From positions 1-59,607 of the forward strand of contig JAYMTL010000122.1 of NCBI GenBank assembly GCA_036897445.1: DNA of 59,607 nt, given 5' to 3'. Position numbers and translations under genes: made by a program. Shown here piece by piece: positions 1-12,321 of the stretch (positions are counted from its first letter, which is position 1; each line of letters opens with the position of its first letter). Source of the DNA: Pelargonium tetragonum (lineage: Eukaryota > Streptophyta > Magnoliopsida > Geraniales > Geraniaceae). Below the pieces are notes generated by a model that did no database searches, was not told the DNA's origin, and saw only the letters and a program-made list of their open reading frames with translations.

Positions 1-1500
1 AATTCCTCGACTCGCTTTCAAAAGTTGAAGTTGGAAGGAAAACCCCTATAACCATACTTCGTTACCTTATTTGCAGAAACTCTTCCTTAATTCTTACAAC
101 CTATCAATAGACTTTGACTCTTTCATTTCCATATCATATTGTAATAGTAGGACTCCCGCTAAGAGTATATAATCTAGTAAAAGCTTCTTTTTTTATAGAG
201 ACTTTTTTAACTACGTTACCTATCCGACTCTCCTTATAAAAACATATGAATTGCTCATTGTAGGAGGAGCTTGACTTTAGGGGGTTAGCCCCTACCTGTC
301 TTACTCTAGCCTGTTGCCTAGTATGAGTATGTAGCTCCTGTATAGTAAAGTCGTTAGAGATAATCTTACTCTATCTCTCTATCTGTATTAGTTAGTCATG
401 TAATAAGATAATAGATAGTAGTAATAGTTACGTAGAGTATAGGTAAGTTTACTTATCTTAGTTTGTATTGTTGTTTAAGGTGGGGATTCCCTCTTGGTTC
501 TGCTTAAGGAACTTGAGGAACTTTAGTTAAGATCGTTGTCCACTCCTTCCAAGTCCGAAATTAACAAGGAATTCTATCTTTTACGTAAGAAAACAAAGGC
601 CAAGTTTGAGAGCGATAAGTAAATAAAGCTTCTTTTTCGGCGCTAAGGATTGAGGAGATCTTCAATGAAAGATAGGCAAGTTTTGCTCGGATATTCCAAG
701 TAAAAAAGGAAAGAGCAAGGCTTAAGGAATCCTGGATAGTAAGTAATACAAAGTATATATGATAATTGATTCCAAAATCCCTCTACTTATTAACTGGATC
801 AGAAAGACAAGCTAACACTGTGTGTAGTCTACCGCCTTTACCTTAAGCTTAGATATTAGAAACCTAGAAATATCAGGGACGCTAAAGTAACCCTGAACTT
901 CATACCTTTTAGAAAGATCTTTATAATCTTGTACAGGATATATTACTAGTTAGTAGTAGTAAGAACGAATTCTTCTTGTTCTCTCTTCTTATCATTAAAA
1001 GAGAGTAGAACTATAGTAGGGAAGGTGCGAAGCCCTGAGGGCATCCGTAAGAAGGGGATTGTAAGGTAGTGCATTAAGTAAACCAACTTACGTTATAGGA
1101 AGACCCACTTCATCTTAACTTGTTTCATATTCATAAGACCTCCGCTTTCTTAATACTCTTTTTTCTTGCTTTCCTCCTTTTGTAATACCCACCTCTGTCT
1201 CTGCCCCCTGTTTCATACCTTTTTTCAGAAGACCTATCTTACTCCGCACTTAACTTGATATGTATCTGCACTCTCAGCTACATCAGCTACACTTGCTTTC
1301 CTTAGAACTTATTCTGTATCTTACTCGTAGCTATATAACCTTCTTAATTACATTACCTTGTTGTAGCCAGTAGCTTTCATGTTATTACTCTTCCTTTTTA
1401 TTAGTCACTTTATTTGGAAATAATTGAATAGATAGTAGTGTTTAATTGGAATAGTTTAAGGTGTATTCCCTCACTTTGTTTTTATCATTATAGAGGTAAG
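1..1500. other. Gene-free TA-heavy block
   Basis: No open frame worth calling begins and ends here. The block is rich in TAG/TAA/CTA/TTA words, especially at 290-480 and 900-1020, and has a pyrimidine-rich stretch at about 1140-1330. It carries an 18-nt string at 1344-1361 that recurs exactly at 34330-34347. The general style resembles the decayed repeat pieces at 35.4-36.2 and 54.6-55.5 kb, so it may be another old repeat, but I could not align it convincingly to either. No function is inferred. Confidence 0.5.
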
Positions 1501-4500
1501 CTTGCTTAGAGATTGGTAAGTTATTCTACCCCACTGGAAGCATCCGAAGAAGGGCAGGAGAGTCTTACAGATAGAGAACATGAATATCTTATGACACCAA
1601 CATTAAGAAAAGGACTTTCGCCGGACTTCATTTACTGGAAATTTCTTGCTTTAGACTTAGAAACAGGAAACCCGGAAACAGTAACCCTTACCTTAACAGT
1701 TACCTGGCCACTTAGACTTCTTTGGAGAAACCAATTGCCTCTTCTTTAAACTAAGATAAGAAAACCAAGGAAATCCCTCTTCATTGTTTTTCTGGAACTT
1801 CTTTTTACTTATTAACTTAGTATTACTTAACTGTCCTAAACCTAAAAAGGGGAGACTCGCTCTTGAAAACTTAGTTACTTTGTTTAAACCCTTATTCATT
1901 ACTAAACTAAATTATTTGTTATTTCTAGGTCTTGTAACTAAAAGAAGTGAGATCAAGTAAAACTAGAATTACCTTCTTAATATTCCCACTTTATAGATTC
2001 GAAACTGAAGAAAAGGAACTCCTTTAAACTTTCATTGTTTCTGGGAGCCCCTTACAGTTAAAAACCGGATCTTAAACAAGGATACTCAAAGCTTTCTTTT
2101 TAAAAGAAAGCCTTGTTTGGGGGATTCCATGAGCCCTTGGGTACACACTCTCTTGAGTAATTCGGTTCTTTTAAAGTATACGCGGTGCGTCGAAATAGCC
2201 CTTTAACTCCCAAAGGACTCCCTGCCTTATATATAAGCTAGCTCTAGCTTAAAAGAAACTTACCAGAGTTTTCTTAACTTGTTTAGCAAGAAAAGGCAAT
2301 AATTAGAATCTTTCTGTAAAAAGTTCTACAGACTTTAAAATTCAGAGTTTTACACTAGCTTTTGTCTTACTTGAATAAAAAGAAGGGGTATTCCCGGGAA
2401 AGTCTTTGGTTGCTAGATTTATGTAAGTAGTACTTGAAAAGCCTAATTAAGGGATCTTTTGCTTATACTTGTATAGTATATATGCATTCGGAGAACCCGC
2501 TAAAGACTAGTTCTGGTAAAGGGGAGTCCTGAAAAAGGAATTGCTAACAGATGTTCTGGCTTTTATTTGAACTATATGAAATTTTTGACAATACTTTATT
2601 CCTGCTGCTACGCGCAAACTTGTTAAGACGTTTTACAAAAGAAGACATTTAAAAAATTCTTTTTATACTTTCTTTATTTAGAACTAACAAAGTAGCACAG
2701 CCCTTAGACTCCTCTCCCTAGGAATCCTTTGCGGAACCTGGTCATTTTAGTTTATCTCATGCTACTTCAGCAAACTTTATATACTATGATGGGTGCTTCT
2801 CTTAACACCAAACCCTATAAAAATTATATTATGCCAACAAGATTTGAGGTGAGGGCCTTAGTTTTTCTAGACTTATACTGGTTGCTTCTGCAACTCTAAA
2901 ATAAAAAGGATTTACTCCTGAAGTTTTGACTTTAGTAATGAAAATTGCAAGAATTCCCCAGCTTTGACCAACGTCCAGAGTTTCAAAAACTCGAGAACTC
3001 TTAATAATAATACAGAATTTCAGGCTTTACTAAAACCTTGTTACGGCAAAACGGAGGCTTCTACACCTGTAATAACAAGAGAAGGAGTCTCCCCTAAAAC
3101 GGAAGAATTTTCGTTTTATACAAGCTAACAAAAACTTTTATTAAAATTCTGGGTTAAACCCCTTTTTTAAGAAGTCCTGTAAGGAGTTTCTATGTCCGAC
3201 CTACTTTCCTTGTTTCATATACAAACCTTAAATTTCTTGCTTTTTCAGATCGAACTTGTTTACTACTTTTAATCTTATTTCTGGTATTCAATACTCAAGG
3301 CAAGTACTTTACAGACCTTTAAAGGCCCTAACCAAGCCTATTTTACCCTTAAACTTCCTGCAGGATACTTGCTTGTCGATAAAATTCCCGGCAAATCGAG
3401 TTTACTCGTCTCGGGATTCACTTACTAAGCAGGAATATAGGACTCTCTTTGTTTTAGACTACATTTTGCTAGATTAGACTGAGTAAAAAGTACCCTTATG
3501 CGTATTCTATATTATCCCTTTACAAATTCTTAGACCCCGGAAACCTCCCTTGATTTTGAAAGGCTTCTATAAAGCTATAAAGGTCTAAACCTAGGTACAC
3601 TCATACTCGCAAAAGTTCCGAGTACCCTTACTTAAAAACCCTAAAACCGAACTATCCCAGGATTCTCTATCTATATTGTATTAAAATGAAAAGTTGAGTC
3701 TTATATTTTATAGCCTAGTTAGTAAGCTCTTTAACTGTAAAAGAGGAGCAAAAAGCCAAGAAATTTGGTTCTACATTCCTTGAGAAACTTACAAAATTTA
3801 TTAAACCCACTCTTTATTCTAATTATTCTGTACCACACGACACTTGTATAGGGGGGTTAGTCGCAATAGCTAATAAGGAGTCAACATTTACCACCTGCTT
3901 TAAAATACGCCTAATTTCATAAAAAGGAATTACTTAAACAAAGAGCCTTGTAAGTTTAAGATAAATAAAACCCTAAAGAGCAGCCTCCTTCCATAAGTTA
4001 TCTTCTTTAGAGATTGTACTAATAAGAAATTTATACTCCCTTACTTAAAAATTTTACTGGAAAAATAGAAAGAAATATCCGAAAATACATAGCCAACTCA
4101 GAGACGCGCTCACTTAAAAGTGTTACTTATTTTATAGGGCTTGACTTCTACTACAGCGTTAAGTTTGTTTCGTAGAACTACTATAATTATAAAAAAGAAA
4201 GGGATTTTCGTCAATTACTTAACCTTCATTTTACTTTCCTGCGGCAAACTATTTTATTGAAAACCGCCTTTGCCTAAAAAGAGCCTATTAACTTTGTATT
4301 GGCTTTAAAACCGAAAAACTAAGGTCTAGCTTAATCTCAAGTACGGGATTTTTCTAAAACTGTGGGGTCTCGTAAGAGTTTTTAGACTATAATATGCCAC
4401 AATTAGGTGCTTTATAAGGTATTATTATTATAAAAAGTTTGCTTCATACTATGGATATTTACTGCCTTTAGAGAATAGAGCCTCCTCTTCTCACCCAGTT

Positions 4501-4859
4501 CGATTTTTAAGGTAAGGAAAGAGCTGCTTAGTAACCGGATTAAAGGCTGCCCCGCAAAAGACTTCAAAAAGAAGTTTAACGAAAGCTCACTACTCTTAAA
4601 AAAGCGCTGTAAAGGCCCCTCTCGTCTCGTGCGTTTTAACCCGTGTTAAAGTGGAGAAGTTCCTATTCTCGGGTTTAGAAAGGATAATATAATGAAGTAA
4701 GCGGGGAAGCACTTAAAGGTGTCTTTTTCAAGGTTTTTACTTATAAGGTATTTACCTAAAGCCTTATTATTTATTCCTATTAGCTAAAGTGGTTTTTTAA
4801 AGTAAGGAATTGCTCTTGTACTGCTCCAGGTTTCCGGTTTCTGATTAAGAAGACGTTTA
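1501..4859. other. Gene-free AT-rich spacer
   Basis: The largest open frames are 78 codons (1513-1749, plus, TTG start) and 73 codons (3256-3477, plus, TTG start). Neither shows a recognisable domain, and the first is overlapped by an opposite-strand frame of similar size, as chance frames often are. The only structure I can point to is the near-palindrome at 2091-2111, listed separately. Purine-run/pyrimidine-run clusters of the AGGGG..TCCC type recur through it, for example at about 2383-2398. Confidence 0.6.
2091..2111. repeat. Perfect 10-bp inverted repeat, 1-nt centre
   Basis: GCTTTCTTTT, one T, then AAAAGAAAGC form a perfect 10-bp palindrome around a single central base. It could extrude as a cruciform, but the single-base centre is too tight for a normal RNA hairpin loop. 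No gene lies nearby whose end it could mark, so I do not call it a terminator. Confidence 0.7.
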
Positions 4860-5800
4860 GGAATAAAGGCTGTCGTAGTGTGAGGTTAACTAGACTTAAA
4901 CTCTATCTATTAACTGCTATAACTAAATTTACAAGGAAGCGTAAGCCAGGTACTAAGACGAAGAGGCGCTATAAGAGTCCAGAGAAGAAGGGGGCTTATA
5001 AGACAGCTACAAGGAGTAGGGCTCATGTTAGTATAAGTCTAGCTATCAGGCTCGTAGGAAGATGCATATACAGACTAAGAGTGTAGGTATATTGAAAGGT
5101 ATAGCTCTGAATTAAGAAGGTTAAGGCATTAAGTCAAGTGAGTCTAAGTCAAAGAAGTTAAAGAGATTGGGAATATTCTATACAATACCTATAAATAACT
5201 ATAATAAAGACTCATACTAATGTCTGCCATATACCATAAACGACTTTCTATTTCTATACTAGTTCTATACTTAACTTCCTTACTCCATTAGATTTTCTCC
5301 ACTAAGTCAAGTCTAGGGGCTCTGAATCTAGGTTATAAGAAGAGGATACTTCTGAAACCTGAGATATAAAGAAGAAAGCTCTAAAGAAAGCAAGTAAGAA
5401 GGGTTTGCGTTGTCTAGTGTAGTGTATGGGTGTACTAACTAAGAGTCTCCTGCATTTGCATTACCCTCGCTCTGCTCCAATCAGGTACACTTATTATAAT
5501 AAATATCTCTAAGTTACACTCCTATATAGCAGTAACTACAGAGCAAAAGAGGAAGATTAGACTGTAAACTACTACTAAAATATAACCATTACCATGATAC
5601 TCTAGCAATTCTTACTATACTTTGAGAATAGAAAGACTATACTACTAATAGGGAAGCGGGGAATACAGTAGCTACACTAAGTCTAGGCTGCAAGAGGACT
5701 CCTATGATAAGAGCTCTTAAGAGGGTACAGGCTAGAGGGGCGGGGAATTCTAATTCTAAGGCACATAAGAAGAGTATAATAAAGGACCCTTTTTGCTTTT
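4860..5800 (+). repeat. Decayed repeat-family piece A (class unknown)
   Basis: This piece looks once-coding but is thoroughly decayed. Its longest open stretch (4880-5086, GTG start) reads as a Lys/Arg-rich peptide with no domain I recognise. Two short segments resemble other places in the window. 5375-5403, a Lys-rich stretch ending CAAGTAAGAAGGG, resembles 35668-35690. 5697-5724, starting GACTCC and containing GATAAG..AGCTCTTAAGAG, resembles 35730-35756 and the reverse strand at 18061-18085. The shared order in pieces A and E (Lys-rich block, then Asp/Ser-rich block) supports common descent. A DNA-transposon or retroelement tail is possible; the class is undetermined. Confidence 0.4.
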
Positions 5801-8800
5801 AGTTGTCAGTATTTTCTTGTCAGAACTTCTGACTAAGTAAAAGAATGATAATAGGGGGAGTCTTTCCCTTCTGGTTAGTTAGGAGATTCTAAAACCTAAA
5901 ACAATGTAAGATGAGATAGTAACTGGATTCCCTTTTTCCCAGCCTTATTGAGTGTTGGTCTTAGCGTAAGTAGAGAAAGATAGTGTTAACTGATTTGGGA
6001 AATTGTAATTACAAGTTGACTATATTAAGAAGGAGTTTCTTTATTCCAGCTGTTTAATCAATTAAAGAGGAAGAGGGTTCCATCTAAAAGGGGCCTTCCT
6101 AATTAGAACTTCAAGCGGTAACTACTCTTGAACTCTTATATTTATATTGAAATTATTGTAACTTTACTTCTCATTTCTAAAGTGATAAGAATAAGCTCAC
6201 TAAAAGGTTACATGTGTATCTGCCTTACGAAGTTAAAAAGCATTGGTATTGCATATGTTTTTGAACTCCGCAATGGTTCAAATCGGGTTATTAAGTTATA
6301 GTGTTTACTTACTTAAGGGAAGCCCTTTTTAAGCTTATTTACTTTTTTTACTACACAAGAGCTATAGGTCGGATTTAGGGCGACAATCTGCTGAGGTTCT
6401 AAATTATGCCTATGAATATTCTTTAAAGAAATAGCTGCTTAAATAGAGGGATAAGCTCCTAGCTTCCTCAAAAGTAAACTTTTTAAAACCCTTTGCATAG
6501 ATGTGTCTTGGGCAACAGCTTCCCGGTATACTTAATTTATAGTGTCCTAAAACTTTGGGTTAGTTAGTGCTTTATGTATTTTTTATATCTAGACTCTAAC
6601 TTTCTGTGAATACTTTTTATAGAGTAAGTCTCTCTCTATATATAGTTTAAGATAAGCGCTTCAAAGTATAAATAGTTATCACTTATTTCTTATTTATAGG
6701 GCCTAGGCTCGGTGTGGGGAAAGGGGCATCCTTACATAACATAATAAACCTTTATTCAGATATAGGGGTCTTTTTTTTTATATGTTAACAAATCACTTAA
6801 AGCTTTATAAAATAAAACGGATACCTCACATATATATATATATAACTTAAGAGTAGCTCATTACAGAGTATAGAGGTTCTTGGAATAGAAGGTAGCTTGC
6901 CTCATTTTATAGAGGACTTCAATTTATTTAAGTGTATTTAAGGGACCCTTGAGACTAGCTACAGTTTTTACTATGAAGTGGCACAAAAAAAGGGCTTTAG
7001 TTAAAAAAAAAAATTTTAAGGTATTTGTAGTATGAGTAAGAAACTAGTAAATAAGAGTAACAAATAAGTCAGTAACATATATCGCTTAAATAAAGAAAAT
7101 CTTAGATGAACCTAGAGTTCTTCTTGAGGCTTAAAAAAGGAATTAGTCATAGTTTTTCTTTCCTGGGTTTTAATAAAAATCTAGGGTTCGTTTAATATTT
7201 TGTCAAGCTCCTTAGTTAGTAGGGCCGATCTAGTCTATTTCTAGGAAACCCGGAGTATTGCTTACTTGAAGAGCTTTTGGTCAAAAGGTATACTAAATAA
7301 AGAGGCCTAAGTCGCGGTAAAGGCGTTAGGTGCCCTTTGACTTTTTCAGCGTCCTAAACCTTCTTATTTTCTTAGTCCTCAGAGTTATACCTCCATTCTT
7401 GGGAGTCTTACGAGCTATATCCGTTCTTGTTGCCCACTTTACAAATTGACTTTTAGCTACAAAGCTTAAACTTTAAATGAAGTAATAAACTCTAGATATT
7501 GAAATAAATACCTTTGAATTTTCTCTCTTGTAAACCTACAGTTCTACTGGAAACTTTTCCGTAATTGAAAGCCTCTCGAGTAGTTATATTCATTCCCATT
7601 TTAGAGTAAACAGTAGTAACCCACTAGTAGTCTAAAAATTTTATCCTATGTCTACTCAGTTGAAAAAGTCTCGAAAAAATGTTTACTTTGACTCATTTGA
7701 CTCAGAAGAAGGATGCTATAAAAGTAAGTTTTCGAAATATAGCCTAATTTAAGGAATAATAATAACCCTAAAAGATAATACCGGAAATTTATAAGCTAAG
7801 GGAGCCTTAAATGCAGATTTATAAAGATTGTGTCTCCAAACTTTTTGGAAATATTATCTCGAAAGTACTCTAAATTCTTTTTATAAAAGCATCCATAAAA
7901 GTCGTATTAAATTTCGTTGAAGGAAATTAATTCTAATAGGCTAGGGATTAAGGGCTTCCCCTTATCTTGAAAGAGTTTATCCGCTTTAGGTTTTGAGAAG
8001 GATTTCTTACAGACCTGTAAAACTTTACTTAGTGATATATTTGAAGAAATGCTTAATATTGGGAATAAGGAAATACAGAATACTATTTAAGGTCTCTATT
8101 TCGTATCTGCATTAGTAACCCGATTATTTTCTATTAGAGGTGCTCCCTAAGAAATGTTAATTCTGGAATCTTAAGATTCGTGCAAATTCTGAGTTGGTTT
8201 ACCTCTTTTATACTCTAGACTTGGTATGTTAAACTCTTTTAAAAACGGGATTTAAAGTACTCAAATTCAATGTAACAAGAGCCCCCGCCCCAGGCAGACA
8301 ATTTGACAGGAGCCTTTTTCATCTGCTAAAACACGTTTAAGGAACTCTCATATCATATATGACAAAAAACACCTCTTAGAATTTACTGCATTGCTGTTAC
8401 CAGCCCCTCTATTCCTTATTTTTGTAGTTAAAAAGAAAAAGGTAAAAAAGTGAATTACGAAATAGGAAGACTTTGCATATGAATAGATAGGTTTTAATCT
8501 GTAAAATTAAGAAGACCCCCCGGTTTTTTTAAAACAAGAATGGATGTAATGAAGAGGCTCTTACTGCAGAAGCTGCAAGTCTGGGACCTAATATATCAAA
8601 TCTAAAGACCTACTATACAATAAAGGTTCAAACGATTTTGGTTTATCTTGGATAAAATTAAGCGCGGCTAAAAAATAGAAAAAAGGCGCCTCTTGTTGAC
8701 TTATATTCTATAGCAATGAAACCGGGATTTGCCTTGTTTGTCATAATTGTTTGGCTCTAGTTGAAATTCAAAAAAGTAAGGTTTTATTACTGACTTTAGA

Positions 8801-10259
8801 TTCTAGGGAAATTTCCTTTGCGGGTCCTATTATAAAAAGTAGAAAGGTGGATTTACGTTGACTCGAGTTAGCGCCTAATAAAAAACTCTAATGTAAAAGA
8901 AAATCCTTATAAATTTAACTTATGTTACTGAAATTTAGACATATCCCTTTTTTTGATAACAGTTTTGCTATATCCTAAATTTGTACCAACTACATAATTA
9001 AGGGTTTCAAAAATTAGAACTTAAATCAACTCCTTTACTAGCGAGTTTACCCCACACTCGTTTGAAATCTTCCGTTTTGTTACGTCAAATAACAGGACTT
9101 TAAATAAAATAGGAAACTTGTTTTTTAGCCTGCGAAAGGTGCCTCATAGACCCGGCCTATCTTTATGTTTATATTAAAGTTTGGCACTCCAGTAAATGAC
9201 AAAATTCTTACTCCAAAAGGAAACTCCTCGGTGGATATGTGAACGACAAAGGGGTATGACTATATTCAGTTGCGAGGGGTCTCATCAAACAAAGATAGAA
9301 TATTTTATTTAATACTAATTCAAAATTAAAGCACTCCTTTTGCTTCCTCTTATTAAATTAAAAGAGGGTGGATTTTCTACGCTAGAATCGGAACACTAAG
9401 TATAAGTATATATCATTCTTTTCCTCTTAGTACAGTTTAGTAAAAACGATACAAAGTACTCCCATACTTAGGCGGGGCCCTAATATACACTTGCAAGCTC
9501 TTGTGTCACTAATAGTAAAGAATCCCTTCATTTTTTGTAGTAAGTTTCCGATCGAGGTTGGTAGATTAATTAATAAATAGAGTTTGGCGTTGAATCCCTA
9601 GTTGATAAGACAGGGGTTTCCCTTATACACAGAAGCTGCAGTAACTATTAGTATATACTTTGTATCTTATGATTTAGGAGAATGAAAACTTTTTCTTTAG
9701 AATTCTTACTAGAAAGCTTGTACTTTTGAAGGGATCTATCCTTTAGTAATTCTTTAGTGTTCATGTATCTTATCTTGTAGGATTCCCCATTAGGATACTT
9801 AATCCAAGAAATTTCTCCCGCCTTTATAGATTAAAAGGGCTCTCTAAATGCAGAAGCTTTCCGCTTTATATGTGTCATATCGCACGCTTATAATTAGAAT
9901 AACCCCTATGACTTCCTTATTACCCCCTTTTTATAACCTTAGTCATATCAAAACTCGTACTTTATCAATATACAATTCAAGTCGCGCTGTTTATAATTTG
10001 AGGATAAACTGACTTTGTACCTATATAAAAACTTATAGTTCTGAATTCCAGTAAGATAAAAAAGGAAATTGCGTGTAGGTTCTTATCGTATCTAGAAGGA
10101 CTTTTCATGTATTCAATCAAAGGCGCGTTAAAGTAAAGTTATAGTAAGTATTGACAGTAGAGTCTTTCGAGTAGCGGTTGTTGGAATTTCAAGTAATAGG
10201 TTCCAACTTAGGAATTAAGATCTCAAGAAAGCAAAGTCTCAAGGCAGTTGTATCACTTT
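5801..10259. other. Gene-free AT-rich spacer
   Basis: I see no supportable gene. A (TA)7 tract lies at 6831-6844. The 13-mer ATGAGTAAGAAAC at 7032-7044 recurs at 27676 and 44723. GGGG/CCC clusters flanked by TA are frequent, for example 6086-6100 and 6761-6779. A weak T-loop-like string near 6270-6290 has no stem and is not called. Confidence 0.6.
6831..6844. repeat. (TA)7 microsatellite
   Basis: A short uninterrupted TA dinucleotide tract. It is preceded at 6816-6824 by AACGGATAC, a 9-mer that also precedes the longer (AT) tract near 23.0 kb. It is probably slippage-prone but otherwise unremarkable. Confidence 0.85.
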
Positions 10260-10275
10260 CAAAAGAGCTCTTTTG
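10260..10275. repeat. Perfect 16-nt palindrome
   Basis: CAAAAGAGCTCTTTTG reads identically on both strands. It lies directly upstream of the tRNA-like relic and overlaps its first bases. A sequence-specific dimeric binding site is possible, but nothing else supports one. Confidence 0.75.
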
Positions 10276-10322
10276 TCATGTGGTAAAGTGTTTTCAAGTT
10301 AAGAGTTCGAATCCTGCTCTAC
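10260..10322 (+). pseudogene. tRNA-like relic (A-box/B-box-like)
   Basis: A D-arm-like stretch, TCATGTGGTAAAG (about 10276-10288), is followed 14 bases later by a T-arm-like stretch, GAGTTCGAATCCTGCTCT (10303-10320), containing the TTCGAAT loop and a B-box-like core. The anticodon stem is essentially missing, and the acceptor strands do not pair convincingly. It begins at a perfect 16-nt palindrome. It could be a broken tRNA gene, the head of a tRNA-derived SINE, or coincidence. It is not a functional tRNA as written. Confidence 0.25.
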
Positions 10323-10986
10323 TATAAAGAATTTGTGATCTTTTCTTAAAAAAAGGAATTTATAGAATAAGTTTTTATTACCAGTTATAAATAAAGTCTT
10401 ACTGAGTGCAGTTCTTTTCAAATAGACTCTTAAATTTTACGATACCCTTATTCAGTTTCCTCTATACTTGTACTAGTTAGAAAGCGTATAGAGAAAGAGA
10501 AAACGTAATAATAATAAACTCGATAGCGGATTTTTCTTTCATATAAATCTTAAAAAAAGATGTGTTGACAAATTTATCCTAAAAGCACTAACTAAAACTT
10601 TCCTTCTTGGTTAGAGCTTCGCTTCAAATAGGATTTTTTTTTTGAAAATAGTATATAAAAAACTATGTTGTAATAATAAGTCACTAAAAGAGATGTTCTT
10701 AGTTCATAATATTAGCAATATAATACCGAGTGCATTCTTTGGCAATAAAAAAGTACAAACTATAAAGCTGAGGGGCCCTTGGAGAATTTCGTTTAAAAAG
10801 ATACAGATAGATCAAACTTTAATAAAAAGCAAAAGAAAGGCCACGAGCATTGCTCACGGAAAAAAAGAGTATTTGTATAATAAGATAGGGTATACCTAAA
10901 AGGGTATCTTTTATAGAGTATGGGGGTGTGTATAACAAAAGTTAGCAAGTCTATGCATGAGGGTTAAAAAGGTAGTTGATGGACCA

Positions 10987-10999
10987 GGTAACGAAGTTA
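10987..10999 (+). repeat. Dispersed 13-mer GGTAACGAAGTTA, copy 1
   Basis: Exact copies also lie at 34206-34218 and 34771-34783 (plus strand) and 34402-34414 (minus strand). The match to the 34771 copy extends to 15 bases (CAGGTAACGAAGTTA). The element itself contains TAAC..GTTA inverted arms. Four exact copies of a 13-mer are well above what random sequence of this length should give. Confidence 0.7.
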
Positions 11000-11567
11000 A
11001 CTTGAAAGCTGGATTAAATCCTAGGTTGGGAAGCCCGGCCCACGGAAATGCACCCAATTTCAAATTTCCACGAGTTCCTATTGATAGTCTAGGAATTTGT
11101 AAGCTCTAAGGGCTCCTGGTTTAACTAATCGTACCGTCTACTTAGGCAAATAACTAAAGCATAACCTTTATCAAGTGGGAATGCTGATAAATCGAAGCTT
11201 TTTAAAAACAAAATTATAGGACATAAAGAGGATCCACTTTCACAAAAGGGGTCTACAACTCTTGAGTATATTAGGAGAAACCCCCGGGCAATTACTTATA
11301 GTTATAGGTGCACATGGGCCCTATAAAATATATGACTAAACCTTGATAAAGTAGTGACTAAAACAAAGAAACACCAAAAAATTTCTTTTTTAACTTTTAT
11401 CTTTTCTTGTTCTAAAAAATATAGTAAGAGGTTTGACTAAAATCAAAAAAGTTTGTATAAGTAGCATTCTCTTAACTTCTAACACCTACTAATAAGGGCT
11501 TGTTTTATTGTCCAATACCTTCAGTCTTCATTTTGATAAGGCAGGCCGGGAAAGTACAAGAAGCTCT

Positions 11568-11589
11568 AAAAAGGAAAGAGCTCCTTTTT
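11568..11589. repeat. 8-bp inverted repeat, 6-nt loop
   Basis: AAAAAGGA (11568-11575) and TCCTTTTT (11582-11589) pair perfectly around AAGAGC. On the plus strand it resembles a hairpin ending in a T-run, but there is no gene upstream, so the terminator reading has no support. Confidence 0.55.
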
Positions 11590-11950
11590 GTATAGTTTAG
11601 CTCTATGAATCTATAAGTTTTCAAACAACGGAGACGCTAAAGTTGAAGTCTCGCTCGGTTCTTACTAAATTAAATGCATTCTCTAAAAAAAAACAGATTG
11701 ATATAAAATATAGGTTTGGTTAAATTCTACGAAGAAAATAGAGCCTTTTTGAAAGAGTAAGTAATTATAAAACTTTCACATACCTATATAGGGTATAGAG
11801 TAGAGAGCACTTATTTAAACTTAGGACCGGTGCAAATAAAAGAGTAAGCTTAGGAAGTAATATGAAATAGAAATTTTTACTGCAACTCAGTTTCATATCA
11901 TAACAGAACCCACATATACATAATTAATCCAGAGATTATCGAAAAAAAAG

Positions 11951-11970
11951 AAAGGCAAGCTTGCTTGTAT
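11951..11970 (+). repeat. 20-nt dispersed repeat with GCAAGCTTGC palindrome, copy 1
   Basis: AAAGGCAAGCTTGCTTGTAT occurs here and again, identical, at 34364-34383. The centre GCAAGCTTGC is a perfect 10-nt palindrome. The second copy lies in the tail of the compositional island, so this is one of the few strings linking that island to the rest of the window. Confidence 0.7.
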
Positions 11971-12304
11971 TTTTTTGAGTCTTTATATATTTAAATCTTT
12001 AGTAGGTTTTCTATAAGAAATTATAATCAGTCTAGAAGAATACTATACACCTAATTGACAGTACTTTTCTGAAATTCGAAAGGCTATGAATTCGAGATAA
12101 TGTATTCTTTGTTCTTGAGGATATCCTTGCAACCTTTATCACAGCTTTTGCATTTAGGGCCTTTTTCTCCTTGTTACAGCTGTAGTCAACCTAAATCCAT
12201 TTTTTGTATTTATTTACTTCTCGAGTCAGTGCTTTTCCCTTCTTAATCTGCTTTTGCTACTCTATAAGGAAAGGATATCCCACCCTTTAACAAAGCATAA
12301 TTAG

Positions 12305-12321
12305 CCGCTTTTCCTAAGCGG
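12305..12321. repeat. GC-rich 6-bp hairpin
   Basis: CCGCTT and AAGCGG pair perfectly around TTCCT. It stands out because the surroundings are AT-rich. No neighbouring gene gives it a role. Confidence 0.5.

Noticed and set aside
6230-6300. GGTTCAAATCGGG as a tRNA T-arm
   Set aside because: Only the loop fits. Stem pairing fails, and no D-arm lies upstream.
10642-10899. 85-codon Lys/Ile-rich open frame, considered as a possible mitochondrial ribosomal protein
   Set aside because: A VHN string and the basic C-terminal part recall small ribosomal proteins only loosely. The order of motifs does not fit S19 or S11, it opens at TTG, and such a frame is expected by chance at this base composition.
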